64,000 nucleotides of DNA from positions 105,720,501 to 105,784,500 of the forward strand of contig NC_134137.1 of the NCBI RefSeq assembly GCF_033958435.1. The letters are read 5' to 3'. The DNA is from Carettochelys insculpta (Eukaryota > Chordata > Testudines > Carettochelyidae). Positions 47,489-59,228 of this stretch are shown here, one piece after another. The translations under genes were made by a program, and so were the position numbers. Each line of letters starts with the position of its first letter. Positions within the stretch are counted from its first letter, which is position 1. The notes under the pieces were generated by a model. The model was given only the letters and a program-made list of their open reading frames with translations. It did not search any database and was not told the origin of the DNA.

Positions 47489-48704
47489 TGTTAGCTGATG
47501 GCCAGGGGTGAGATACCACGTGTGCCCTCACTTCATCTGAGTATTTAACTGCTAGGACAGAAAGTCCCTTTGCAGCGGGCAGCCAGGGGTGGCTGATGGA
47601 TGCCCCAAGGATTACCACCCGAGTCTTTAGCTGCTAGGACAGAAAAGTCCCTTTGCAATGGGCAGCCAGGGAGACTGATGGGTGCCCCAGAGGTTGTACT
47701 GAGAGCCTCCTTCACCTGACTCTTTGACTGCTAGGACAGAAAAGTCCCTTCACAGCGCACAGCCAGGGAGGCTGACGGGTGCCCCAAGAGTCTGCCCTGT
47801 GGAGGTGGCATGACTCAGCGCTCAGCTCTCAGTACGCCTCACCAGTGACCACACTAATACAGCCGAAAACTGGCTGGGGTTCTTTGTTTGTGCTTGGTTT
47901 AGCACAGTAACAGGAGGAGTCAGGCTAGAACTTAAACAGTTACTATTTATTTGATAAGAAAAATTTTAACTCTTATGGTTACAAGGTTTATAGTTTCACT
48001 TCTTTACTTACAAGTAGCTAGCATATAACAAAGATACTTTAATTCATAGATCTATTATTAAATGCACGCAAAAGCAAAAACAGATAGCGGGTCTATTCTC
48101 ACCCCTGCCTTACCCGACTTTGGCGTGGCCAGCATCTGTCACTGCATCCCTCGTGAAGAAGAGTATGAGGAGGGCGTCCCCTGAGACCTCAAGAGGCAAA
48201 GACCTTCCTGACCGGCAGGCAGAGGTAATTGGAGCTCAATTAGAGGGGGCTGCCAGACCCTTCTTTAAACCCCTTTGATCACATACACTCTTCCTTATCT
48301 TAAAGATGCCAATTGTGTTAGATCATCTCGTGACGCTAGTTCTCACAGGGAGTTTCAAGGACATAATTCACACCTGCGAGGTGGAGATAATTTCGACATT
48401 CTTTTCTTATGGGCGTGAGATTCCTCTCCTGGGACGATGTGTAGGCATATCAATCACTGTTACTAGCCAAGGGCAGCCTGAGGCCCTGGTTGTCTGCTAG
48501 CCCATTTGTCTTTTGTTATCTGTTTTCGGTCCATTCAGGGTCATGATGAGACAGTCCATCTGTGTTCTGAGGCATCAAAGACTGTGCTTGAGATTAGCGC
48601 ATCTGTGCTCTCAGGCATTCCAAGACTGGGCTGTTTCCTTTGTGCGCTGAAGCACCTAAGAGGGGCAAGATGGAGCAGAGCAGGGGGAATTCTGTCTGGC
48701 TACA
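47489..48704. mobile_element. Solo LTR of an endogenous retrovirus-type element
   Basis: The 1216-bp block begins TGTTAGC and ends GCTACA, with a 5-bp target duplication GAGCT at 47484-47488 and 48705-48709. It sits inside Harbinger copy C, and the transposase frame resumes on both sides. No internal viral genes remain, as expected after recombination between two LTRs. Strand was not determined. Confidence 0.85.
47549..47800. repeat. Three imperfect tandem repeats in the LTR
   Basis: CTGCTAGGACAGAAAAGTCC recurs at about 47549, 47631 and 47728, each followed by GGGCAGCCAGGG-like and GGGTGCCCCA-like blocks. Spacing is 82 and 97 bp. Such repeats are common in LTR control regions. Confidence 0.85.
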
Positions 48705-50639
48705 GAGCTCTGCTGCTAGCTCACCCCCAGCCTCTGATGCCAGGACGCCCCGATGTGGCCATCCCCATGCGGAAGCTGGCAACTCTGGACAGCTACTGCT
48801 CCATGGGGCAGCAGTTCAGGGTGGGCAAGTCCACCATGGGGGCCTCTGTCCTTGAGGTAAGGCATGCATCCCTCACTGGTCCGGCCCAGAGAGCGGGGAA
48901 GGGGGCTGCTGGGCAAGGGGGACCCTCGAGGGCTGGGACAATGGGCTCAAGGGGCGGGGCAGTGGGGATGGGAAGGGTTTGCCTCAGAGGACCGTGATGC
49001 CCCACCATTACACAGGCCCCTGCTGGAGGGGTGGCCTCACAGTGGGGCCAGACAAGGAGGGGGCCAGCACACCCCTTTACACACTCAGGACATCATGTGC
49101 ATGTCAGGGACCTGGACACATCTGTCACGGTCTTCACTGACCTGGGCTTCCCCCACTGCTTTGGCATGATTGATGGCACCCACATCACCATCTGAGCCCA
49201 GAACCACAGCGTCAGCCACTACATGAACCACAAGGGTTTACACTCCGTGGTGCTGTAAGCACATGTGGACCATAGAGGCCAGTTCATGGACATCTATGTG
49301 GAATGGTCAGGTCAGGCCCATGATGCACGGGTCTTCTGCAACTCCAACCTCTGCTGGAGCATGGAGGTGGGGACTTACCTACCCCGGTGGGAGCTCACAC
49401 TAGGGGATGTCACCATACCCCTGTGCATGATGGGTGACCCAGCCTACCTCCTACAGCCATGGCTCATGTGGCCATACACCAGGCGACCCTATCCTATTCC
49501 AGGAGCTGTTCAACAGCTGTCTCGCCCAGGCATGCTACCTGGTTGAGTGTGACTTTGGGTGCTTGAAGGCAAGGTTCAGGTGTCTCCTCATGCACCTTGA
49601 TGTCACGGTGCAGAACATCCCCAGCTTGTTGGGACATGCTGCACCCTCCACAACTTTGGGGAGGTGAAGAAAGGGATCCTCCCCATGCAGTGGGTGATTG
49701 AAGCTGGCCCAGAGTAGAAGCAGTCTGCCGTGCCCCCCACCCCAACTGTCAGGCCCACTGCGATGGGCTCTGCATCCAGAAGGCCAGCTGGGAAACTGTT
49801 GCAAAGGGTCCCAGTGACCTCTCCCTGGGCACCACCTGCAGGATCCTCTGCGCCGCAACCCTACCCCATTCCCCCATGAACTGTTTTTGCCCAGCCATCC
49901 TTCACCCCATGCCCGTCAATAAGAAGGGACAAGTATGTTGTAAAATAAACAAGAATGTTTTCAAACAGTTAAAGATTCTAGGAACTATGTACAGGGGAGA
50001 GCTATATACAGTGGAGGGACCTAGGATGGGGTGGGGGAACCCTCAGTCCTCAGAGGGGATGGAGGGCCGTAAGCCCCAGCAAACAAAGGAGCCCCTCCTG
50101 CTCTGCGTGTGGGGTCCTTGGTGGGGCTGGGATGGGGCTGGGATCACAGGAAGGTAGGGGAGTGAGGTGGGGCAGTGGCATCCCACTTGGCAAGGGGGTG
50201 GGGCGTTAGGGGGGCTGCCACAGTGGGGTTATGAGCTAGTCTATGAGGCCCCACACTGTGGCAGGGAAGAGGTTGAGAGGAAGCAGAGCAGTGAGGGGGC
50301 AGCAGGGGCGTCAGGTGAGGGGGAGGTGGCAGGCTAGCAACTTGGTGAGGAGCCTATATATGGTCCTGAGAGTGTGGAGAACATTGCCCCAGGCCTCCTG
50401 CCACCATGCTGGGTCATCACAGTCCATCTCCAGGCACTACCAGAGAAGCTAGTTTTGCTCCTGGAGGGCAGCTGTGGAAGTGGTGGCCTCGTCATCCTGG
50501 CCACACTGATGGTCCCTCCAGGGGGTGAGGGTGGCCCAGTCCTCTCAGCTGCATAGGGTGGACTCTCCGGCTCCAAGTTGTGGACTGTCTTTCAGTAATA
50601 GTGCCACTCCCCCATTAGTACAGCCCATTCCTTCTTTCC

Positions 50640-50905
50640 AATGAATTTTGAATCTTGGTATTACTATGCCCAATTGATTGAATTTATTGCACCAATTTCT
50701 CTGATGTCTATTATATCTATATACTCCTTCAATATGAGGCAGTTTAGTTTACCCATTTTTTTATTTAGATTTCTAGCATTTGGATATAAGCACTTTGGAA
50801 AGTTGTCACTCTTTAGCTGTTTGCCATTACAAGATGTGATTGAATGGGGCTCTTTTTCGTTTGACTTTTTCTCATCAAATCTTACCTGTACAAGTTATAC
50901 CTCTT
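50640..50905 (-). mobile_element. LINE endonuclease fragment
   Basis: On the minus strand a frame contains FPKCLYPNARNLNKKMGKLN and later DIIDIRDI, the start of a CR1/L2-type endonuclease domain. Nothing more of the LINE is left here. Confidence 0.55.
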
Positions 50906-53744
50906 AAAACTGGCAACCTCTTGTCCAGCAACATCATCAGGACTACGAATACTCCTGGACCAGAATGTCCAGGAGCCTAACGGCAGGAAGGCCAGCCCAG
51001 GCCAGGGTCAAGAGCCTAAGCAGCCCAGATGGGGTGCAGCACGGAAATGAGTCCAGAGCCCCTCTGTCACCATAGGGAGTGCAGGGCTGGAGCTAGAGTT
51101 CCCTGGCAGCCATGCAGCAGTGGAGCTGGATACCCTCCGCAGCCCATTGGGAACCCAACTCTCTGGCTTCTCTGGTGTAGAAATGATGGTGTACCACCTT
51201 CATTTCTTCACTGTCTCAAGTTGGGTCTAATCTCCCCATCAAGACTGGCTGTGTAAGGGAAGGACAATACCTGTCCCTCCAAAACCTGTCCAGAGTAACA
51301 GCTGAGAGCCCCAGACCCCTAGCAACCTCAGGTGATCAGATGTAATTAGGAGGACCTATTTCACAGTCCATGACACCTTCTTTCACTGTTGTGAAATTGG
51401 TAGGATTTATCATGTCACCCACTTGAAAAACAATGGAACATTGAGAATTGCTATGGCAGACGTCACTAGATGGCACTGTTATACAGTCTTCCAAGTTCCT
51501 TATCTTAACAAAAGAAAGTTTATCATTCTGAACTTGGGTGCCACATTTGCATAATTTTTCGTGGTGCCCAAGCAGAATTAACCTGTCCATAAGATGGAGC
51601 AGGGCAACTGCTTGGGGTCCCATGCTTTGGGGGAGGGACCCTGTGCTTCTGAGGTACGTACAGTACAGGATGACTTATAGGGATAGTGAGGGGGTTGGCA
51701 CTGGCAGCAGCAAGTGACGTGGCTCCAGCCAGCCATGTTCTGCCCTCCCTCCAATGGCTCCCCCTGTTGCTAGAGGGAGGGGGCAAAAGATAGAAAGAGG
51801 TAAAGCAGCAGTCAGGGCTTGGTGGAAGGGGTGGAATCAGGGCAGGGTGAGCAGAGAAGAGCAGGAAAAGGTGGTACAAGTTGGGGTCAGGTCACTTGCT
51901 GCTGCTGATGCCAGGCTTCCCACTAATACCTCCAGTTGCTGTGGACTCTATGTCCCCCTGAATCAGAGCTCCTCCCCCGAAAGGCGTGGTGGGGTTGGGG
52001 TTGGAGAAGCATTGGATCTTTTGGGGAGATTTTTAGAGAGCTGAGGAGTTTTCCCCTGCAAACCTTTGCTCATCCTTAGCCAAAACTCCCCTGTATCCCT
52101 GCATGCCCACTCTCATTTAGCTTCTAGCTCAGTGCTGCCACCTCACTAGCTCTCGTGACCCCACTCTAATCTGTCCCCCCATTAGCAGCTCTGAAGCCAC
52201 CAGTGTGACTGCCCAGCATCCCACATGCCTGTCTTTCCCCACCATATTCTGTGTCTCCTTACCTGTCCCCAGGGGCAAGGTGTTGTGAGGAAGGCCTCCA
52301 TTGCCTGCTCCTTCTCTGCAGCTGACTGTTCAAATCCTGAGCCTGCTTCCCTGTTTTCTGGTACCAAAAGTACAAAAGGGTATACTTGGGCAAAAGGGTA
52401 TACTTTCAGTGCCTTCTTGGCAGAATCAATTCTTTATAGGGGAAAAAAATTGCAGTGCACTTGATTTTGTGTCTACGGTGGCACAGAATCTCCCCAGGAG
52501 TAATCTGTAGTCCTTGTTCTGTGCTTCCTTCTTGCACCCTGTTTTGGAGGGATCCCTGGTGCTGTAGGAAGCATGCTCTGTTAGCCTCCAAAAGATTTGC
52601 ATTCCATCCTTTACGTGTCCTCCCTCTGCCGTCTATAGTCTGTGTGCTGCAAGGATAAAAATCCTGAGTGAGAATGAGGTATTTTTCAAGCTTAAGAAGC
52701 AAGAGCAACCTCATTAAGAGTCCCTCCAAATGGCAGCAGATGGTAATATGATTTTAAACAAAAAACTGAATTTGCTTAAGTTAATGATACATTTAATGTG
52801 TTCTAGGACAGCGTCTTGCTCAGGCTGTGAACATTCAAAGTCAAATATAGCAGATCATTCATCTGAAGGGAGAAATGAAAATACTCTTGGGGGAATTTAG
52901 CACCAAAAATTCTGTGTACAATATTTTAAAATTTTGCATATTTTAATTTGTTAAAAAATAACACAATCACATGTTTACATTATGTTGATAATTTATTTAA
53001 AATTATCTGTCCATAAGTATGGCTGTTAACCACACAAAACATTATTTTGGTATTTTTTTTACAAAAAGTTTCTTTATTGGCCATATCAACACAGAACTTT
53101 AAGTAATTCATTGAAATAACAATGCAGAACTATATTTCCTGCACCTGTTTAGTCTATGCAAAGATTATGAGAACAGCAACTGGAGTGAGAATTTATTACT
53201 TGTAATCATTTTCAGTGTCTAGTTTAGTTTGCAGGTTCTGTTTTGTTTTGCTTAGTAACCTGCCTACTACCTCCTGAGACCACTTAAATCCTATCTCTTA
53301 AGCTTAATAAAATCACTTGTTTACTAAAAAAAAACACAAGTGTAAACAATTGTTACTGGAGATGGAGGCAAGAAGCCTGCTTATATCTCTCTTTAGTCTG
53401 AGAAAGTGGGTGAATATGAGCTTACTTTATATAAAACTTTATACAGATTTATCTGGGGTTCAGGTCCCATTGAGGCTGTGCATTTGGTGATGAGGCAAGT
53501 CCATGAGATCAGACTTCCCAGAGCTGATGTGAACTGAGTTTCTGTATTATACTGCAGAGGGTTACAAGAAGTCTTGTGGCTGTGACCCTGTCTCTGTGTT
53601 ACTGGAGGAAGCCTGGGGGTCTCTCTCAGGACAGAGTTGAGGGGCACCCATGAGGGCGGAAAGGTGACCTAAGTTGCAATTCAGCATGTCAAGTGACAGT
53701 CCCAAGGAGAAGGGGGAGGGACTGAACCCATCACGCTGACGTCC
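50906..53744. other. Intergenic, unresolved repeats
   Basis: No gene seen. A segment at 52880-53130 (ATTTTGCATATTTTAATTTG and the region around it) looks like an interspersed repeat seen in reptiles, but I cannot name its family. Confidence 0.4.
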
Positions 53745-53965
53745 TAATTATTTTGAATGTAGATGTATCTGTCCCAGGATATTAGATAGACAAAATGAGG
53801 GAAGTAATCTGTTTTATTGGACAACATCAGAAGACACTTGTCTCTCTCACCAAAAGGTCTTTCTCAGACCTGAAGAAGAGCTCTCTGTTGGTCAAAAACT
53901 TTCCTCTCTCACCAACAGTAATTGGTACAATAAATGATATTACCCTGTCCACCTAGATTCGTTAC
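53745..53965 (+). mobile_element. Penelope-like 3' tail fragment
   Basis: CAGACCTGAAGAAGAGCTCT, CTCTCACCAACAG and ATTGGTACAATAAATGATAT match the 3' tail of a turtle-type Penelope-like element, with a related stretch at 57770-57820. Confidence 0.5.
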
Positions 53966-54589
53966 TTATTTTGAAACAAAAACACACTCTGCAGTTTTGC
54001 TTTTTCCACTTAGAAGTTGCTAGTGTTCTTGACACAGGTTGAAATTTTAATATTCAGGTCTCCTTGTGAATTGAAAACCAAACACTTTTCAGGGAGTTGC
54101 TTCTCAGAATCAGAGACATTTATTACTATTGATTTCATATAAATTATTTTGAATCCAAATTACAAAATCTTGGCTTTTTTTTTAAGAAACTGCTTTAATG
54201 TAATATTAGAAAAAAGTTAAGAGTAAAACCCCCTAATCTACACCCAAAGCAATTTTGTTGTTTTGCTAACTTTATTTTGACATCTTCTATATTTTACCCT
54301 TTTTATAAAAAGGGTCTATAACCAATGTAAAAAGGAAAGGAAGTAACTGACATCCCCAGATACATTTAAACCTATAGAAAACATGTGAAGCAGACAACAT
54401 TCCCATCCTCTTCTACAAGCACAGGCCACAAACAGAGTACTAATGTCTCTCCTATTTGGAGTTTGAGTTTGCTATAAAAGAAAATAAAGATTAGTCCAGT
54501 ATTCTCTACATTCCACATTTTCCATAAACACAACTCACTCTCCTACTAGACCCTCTTCAGTCCAGTGAGGAACCTAGAACAGAATATAT

Positions 54590-55270
54590 ATATAAAAAAA
54601 AGTAGGTGTAGCCCATCAGGTAAAAGAAGCCAATGCTTCCCCTGACCTTGTCCCTTGTCATTCATCCTGGTCCATCTGCATAGTCCTTCCTCATCCCTTG
54701 TCATCCATCAGGAATCGTGTGTCCCACGTGTAGGCTAGGGGCATTGAAACCTTAGTCTGTAAAAGTTCTCCTGGGCACCACCCACACAGCAAAGCAGAAT
54801 CATGGTCTCTAACAAAGTTTCCAAGTTCATGGGTGGGGGCATGCCGCATGAAGGGGCTGTCCTGCATCCTCTTTGGTCTGGTGGTCTTTCTGAAATAGCA
54901 AAACAGGTAAACAAATCCATCAGGTAAAAGAATCCAATGCGTCACCCAATTTCATCAGCTGTCACAGTCCCTCTGAGTTATCCCTCTTTGGCTCTTGGGG
55001 ATGGCTATGTCCCACAGTGTAGTCTGTCAGGGGATGCTGCAGGTGCCTTTTCCCAATCTCCACTCTCGTCAGTCATCTGTGTCATTGTGGTCCCTTGTCG
55101 ACTGTCTGGTGCATTGCTGCTGATACTGGGAATATAGTCCAGTGGGGGATACTCTCTATGCTGTCTTCGGTCAATGAGATATTTACAGTATGACATTGAA
55201 TGGGGCGGTTCAGCAAGGACAAACACTGCAAATCAATAAAACCCTCAATAAGAAAGGTTTGTATTAGAAG
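54590..55270 (-). other. Unidentified coding-like stretch
   Basis: Minus-strand frames at 54691-54945 (PTHELGNFVRDHDSALLCGW, LLQTKVSMPLAYTWDTRF) and 55005-55226 look more protein-like than random, but I do not recognise them. A CATCAGGTAAAAGAA(G/T)CCAATGC motif occurs twice, at about 54615 and 54920. A processed pseudogene or a transposon fragment are both possible. Confidence 0.3.
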
Positions 55271-55489
55271 CAAGGAAAAAGTTATCTGACAGAGCTGACC
55301 AAATTTAGCAGTGAGTTTTAGAAAAAAAAAACATTGCTAGTCTACTACATTAATGGCGAGTACATTTATTTCAAATCTATCAATGTATATTTATTAACCT
55401 TACTTTAGAAATTTATTAAAACATCTAATGAAACTCTGGGGTGACCGCCATTCCCATTGCCTTTCCTGGGGCCAAAATTTCATACTCTG

Positions 55490-56188
55490 GCTGTGTTTAC
55501 ATTTGCATTCTTGTTTCGAAAGATGTATGCAAACGAGGGAAATCAAAAATGCACGAGGCACAGATGTGCATATCTGGCACCTCATTTGCATATTCTTATT
55601 TCAAAATAGCTTCTTTCGAAAGAAGAAAACCAGTGTAGATGCTGCTTTTTCAAAAGTAAACCCCATTTGCACACCTCTTTCAAAAGAGGAAAGCAAGTGT
55701 AGACACAGCCCACTGGTTTTCATCTTTCAAAAGAAGCTATTTTGAAATAATAGGCAAATGAGGTGCCAGATATGGGTGTGTCTATACTTGCATTCCTCTT
55801 TTGAAAGAAGCATGCAAACGAGGCAAATTGAAAATGCAAATGAGGCACAAATTTGCATAGTTGGCACCTCATTTGCATATTCTAATTTCAAAAGAGCTTC
55901 TTTAGACAGAAGAAAACCAGTGTAGACACTGCTTTTTTGAAAGTAAACCCCATCTTCGAAAGAATCCTTCTTTCCATAAAAAAAGGGTAGAAGGATTCTT
56001 TCAAAGATGGGTTTACTTTTGAAAGAGCAGAGTCCACACTGGCTTTCTTCTTTTGAAAGAAGCTCTTTTGAAATTAGAATATGAGGTGCCAAATATGCAA
56101 ATGTATACCTCATTTGCATTTTGATTCACCTCATTTGCATATTTCTTTCGAAAGAGGAATGGAAGTGTAGATGCACTCTTTGTGTAGC
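55490..56188. mobile_element. Cluster of nested fold-back MITEs
   Basis: At least two palindromic elements share GGCACCTCATTTGCATATT and CTTCTTTCGAAAGAAG blocks. The first spans 55490 to about 55775 and folds around a centre near 55670. The second runs from about 55775 to 56188 with mirrored TCTTTCAAAGATGGGTTTAC blocks about 55945/56010. Ends near GTGTAGACACAGCC (55694) and GTGTAGATGCAC (56174) resemble those of the other MITEs in the window. Confidence 0.6.
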
Positions 56189-56589
56189 ATCATTAGATTT
56201 TTTTTCCCTGTTCTAGGTTTTTGACTGGTTTTGCTTTCATGCTTCTTCAAAAGTTGCTTTGACAGTGAAACACCTTTTAGAATAGTTTAGAGTGTATGGT
56301 ATGGCAGTTTTTGTTATTGACCACTATGCACTGGATTGTGATTGCTGCATTTATTACAAACAATCTTTGCTGTAAGGTATCCATATATCCAGTATTTATT
56401 GGTTCATATGAATTTGTAATTTTGCTTTATCTTGGTTATTGGTTATTAAAATAGCCACAAATAGGAATACATCACCATAAATAATTTAGACTCTGAATAT
56501 TCCATCTGTTTCCTGTTCAGCACTACATGATGCATATATATTACACAGGACTCTAATATGACAGTGGTTTTATGATAGGTCACAATACT

Positions 56590-57835
56590 AATGAACACAT
56601 TAACAAGGCCAAATGACAAATCTTCAACATCACCTCCTGTAAATACCTCAAGATCTCAAACCAAATCCTTCCCAAATATCTCCAATAAACACTGTACAAC
56701 CTCAGCTCAATAACCCATACCAGCGGCCTTCTATATGCTTCCCAGACACACAAAGAAACTCAGACATACCACTCAAACCTGGGCATGACATTGTTACTGA
56801 AGGACTCAGAGCTCATAGACACCATCCTCAAATTACCACCCAAAAGGCCAGCTTTTATGTCCTGAGGAGAAACTCTGGGGTACACATCTTAGCACACTTT
56901 AAATCACCTCTGCTGAAGAGGGACACTCCAACAGGATAGTATATCAACTCATGGGATGGGCCACCCAAATATCTCTAGAAAAGCTGCTTCAGTACAGAGA
57001 GATAGCCAGGTTAGTTTGTATTCAAGACTGCTTTTTTGGTTTTGCTTCAATACAGAAAAACCCACCATACGACTCTAGTTGTCATCCAGAATCCCCTCTT
57101 CTGGCCTTCAAAAACATAACATTCCATCCTTGACAAGCTCATCTTCGGGCACAAGTGCCTAATAGACCAGAACTCAGACCCTGCCCTAACAACACATGCA
57201 GAATCTACAGACATATCCACTGCTATATATATATCAGTACTTCCACAACACAAGAATCTTTCAAGATTTGTCCCTACACATACCTATCACTGCATGTGGT
57301 GTGCCTTATCCAGTGCACTAATTGCCCTAATAGCTACTAGAGAATCATAATTCTCACAAAAATGCTCACTGAAAAGGAAAAAAAAGACAGAAATACCATA
57401 TCACCTATGGGAAAACACTTGCCATAGAAAAGTCATTTAATATCTTAGCTCTCAGTCCACATCCTCAAAGGAAACCTGCACACTTTCTAAAGATGAGCCT
57501 CAGACCTTAGATTTATAACTTCGTTAGACTCTAAAAATCATGGCTTTAATAATGACACTGGATTTATGATGTATTACAACAGTCTGTAACCCACTCACTC
57601 CCATTTTTCATGCTGTGTTTTCAAAGGTGTTAAGAGGCACTTCACTTTGAATGATCTCTTACTAAACATATTAACCATCAATGCTAAACGATCTATTCCA
57701 CCTTGTATTTAGCTATGGCACACTTAATATTTTCCCCAGATTGGAGGGAGAGCTCAGTGTAGTTCAGAAGCTTGTCTCTTTCACCAACAGAAGTTCAACG
57801 GATAAAATATATGTCACCCACAACTCTGGAGGTGT
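56590..57835 (+). mobile_element. Penelope-like element, degraded copy
   Basis: Frames give KNPPYDSSCHPESPLLAFKN and PCPNNTCRIYRHIHCY, then VVCLIQCTNCPNSY. This is the zinc-binding and start of the GIY-YIG endonuclease of a Penelope-like element, on plus. The 3' end near 57770-57835 (AGCTTGTCTCTTTCACCAAC) is typical. Stops break every frame. Confidence 0.65.
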
Positions 57836-58723
57836 TATATAGCAGCTGGTGGTTTTTTTTTTTTAAAAAAAAATGCCTTGCTTAAGTTGTTTTCTTGCAT
57901 GGATTGGTACATTATTGACATTTCCAAACGACTATGTCTGGCAGTTTACAGCCCCCTTCATGGTTTCAGTGGCATCTGTTGTAGATTTCTAATGTCTCTG
58001 CCATATGCAGCTTGTTAAAATATTTAAGTTTTCAAAATTTAACTTTTGTTACACTTCTCCCCAAACCATTTGGAAGAAGTGGTCTTCTATCAGGTTTCCT
58101 TCCAGACTTAAAGATTAAAGTTATTCAATTTTTTCCCAAACATTTAATTTACTTCTAGCACCATTTAATTAGCGTGTGACATGCCAGAGTCTGGGTGGAG
58201 GGGGTGGGGGAACGCCTAGGAGATTAATGCTTGTACCAGTTTTCAAACATAGCTCCAAAGGGCTAAGATACCCAGGCCAAGTTACAAGGTTACTAAGTCT
58301 TGCACTTTTATCACGAGTCTGATAACGTTTGCTGTTTTTTGTAATACCCCAGCCCCTGAAGTCTCTCGTGGTTTTAAAGAAAATGTGAAAGCCTGAAAGG
58401 AGAAAAATAACCCAACAAACCAAAACTTTCTTTGCCCCAAATTATTATGTGAGAAACACAAGACTATTGTACCAATCTCATGAGTTTGGGCCACTGGTGT
58501 TCCCCACAAAACACTAACACCCTCTGACACCGTGTTTCTCAAGGTACTTGGTGGCGCACTGAAGCCTGACAACTGGGGTGGTAGGGGAGTCATCCCTCGT
58601 TCCACGCTATTGCAGCTGCCGCCCCACTAGCGCTACTCCCGCCCGTAGCAGCTCACCCGCGCAAGCAGCTGCGGCAGGCAGGGCAGCAGCTTCTCTTTCT
58701 GACTACCTGCCGCCCCCGTTCCC

Positions 58724-58892
58724 CCAATGTCATTGGCTGTTGCAGCAGCCCCTCGCAAAAGCTATTGGTCTCCTTCTGCTACCTGCAGGGCCAGGGAACG
58801 CCCTCTTTTTGGCTGCTCTCTCCCATTGGTCGATGTGCCGGCGCGCTGGCCTCTACCATTGGCTGTTGCTGGGCCCGCCTGGCAGGGATTGG
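58724..58892 (+). promoter_or_regulatory. Cluster of CCAAT/ATTGG boxes (NF-Y type)
   Basis: ATTGG occurs at 58732-58736, 58764-58768, 58825-58829, 58858-58862 and 58888-58892, and CCAAT at 58724-58728. Spacing is 32, 61, 33 and 30 bp, that is close to multiples of about 31 bp. Such phased boxes are typical NF-Y binding arrays just upstream of CpG-island transcription starts. Start site not determined. Confidence 0.75.
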
Positions 58893-59228
58893 CTTGCCCG
58901 CCCCGCGCCCCGCCCCCGCCAGCTCGGGTTAGCTCGCTGCCGAAGGAGTCTAGGCGTGAGGCAGCCTGTCAGCCGCTCAAGCGTCTTGCTGGAGCCTCGT
59001 GCCCTGGCAGCGCGCGCGCGGCCACTTCGGGCTGCGAAGCTCGGGCACCGTCGCGCCCAGCTGCTGCTGGCGCTGGGTCGGGGCGCCCGAGGCGCGACCC
59101 CGCAGCGACCATGCCAGTGCCTGGGCGGGGGAGGCAGCCGGCGGGAGCGGCCGCCCTGCCAGAGCCGAGCCGCGGCTGCTGGGACAGGCGCCTGCCCCCC
59201 GCCTGAGCCCGCGCCCGGAGCTCGCACC

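Larger units (their letters stand above)
47218..49700 (+). pseudogene. HARBI1-like transposase of copy C, split by LTR
   Basis: Exon 1 reads MDPQQQ and soon meets a stop. The CWLQNFLIKEDTFLELV segment is cut by the LTR (47489-48704), and RPDVAIPMRKLATLDSYCSM with FRVGKSTMGASVLE follows. The intron (48857 to about 49088, GTAAGG...CTCAG) is at the same place as in copies A/B. Exon 2 keeps all three catalytic blocks: FGMIDGTHITI, QAHDARVFCNS and, frame-shifted, a weak third block near 49545-49580. A TGA follows HITI. Non-functional. Confidence 0.8.
46895..50600 (+). mobile_element. Harbinger element copy C, diverged and split
   Basis: The order matches copy B: a start-like segment (GGACCCCTCCCAGATACC-type leader, MDPQQQ at about 47218), WSYPTSSDW, then after a solo LTR the rest of the transposase and a decayed Myb-like 3' region (50000-50600). 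It differs strongly from copy B at nucleotide level, so it belongs to an older or separate subfamily. The ends are not clear, except a CCCACGTCTACAGGG near 46895. Confidence 0.72.
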
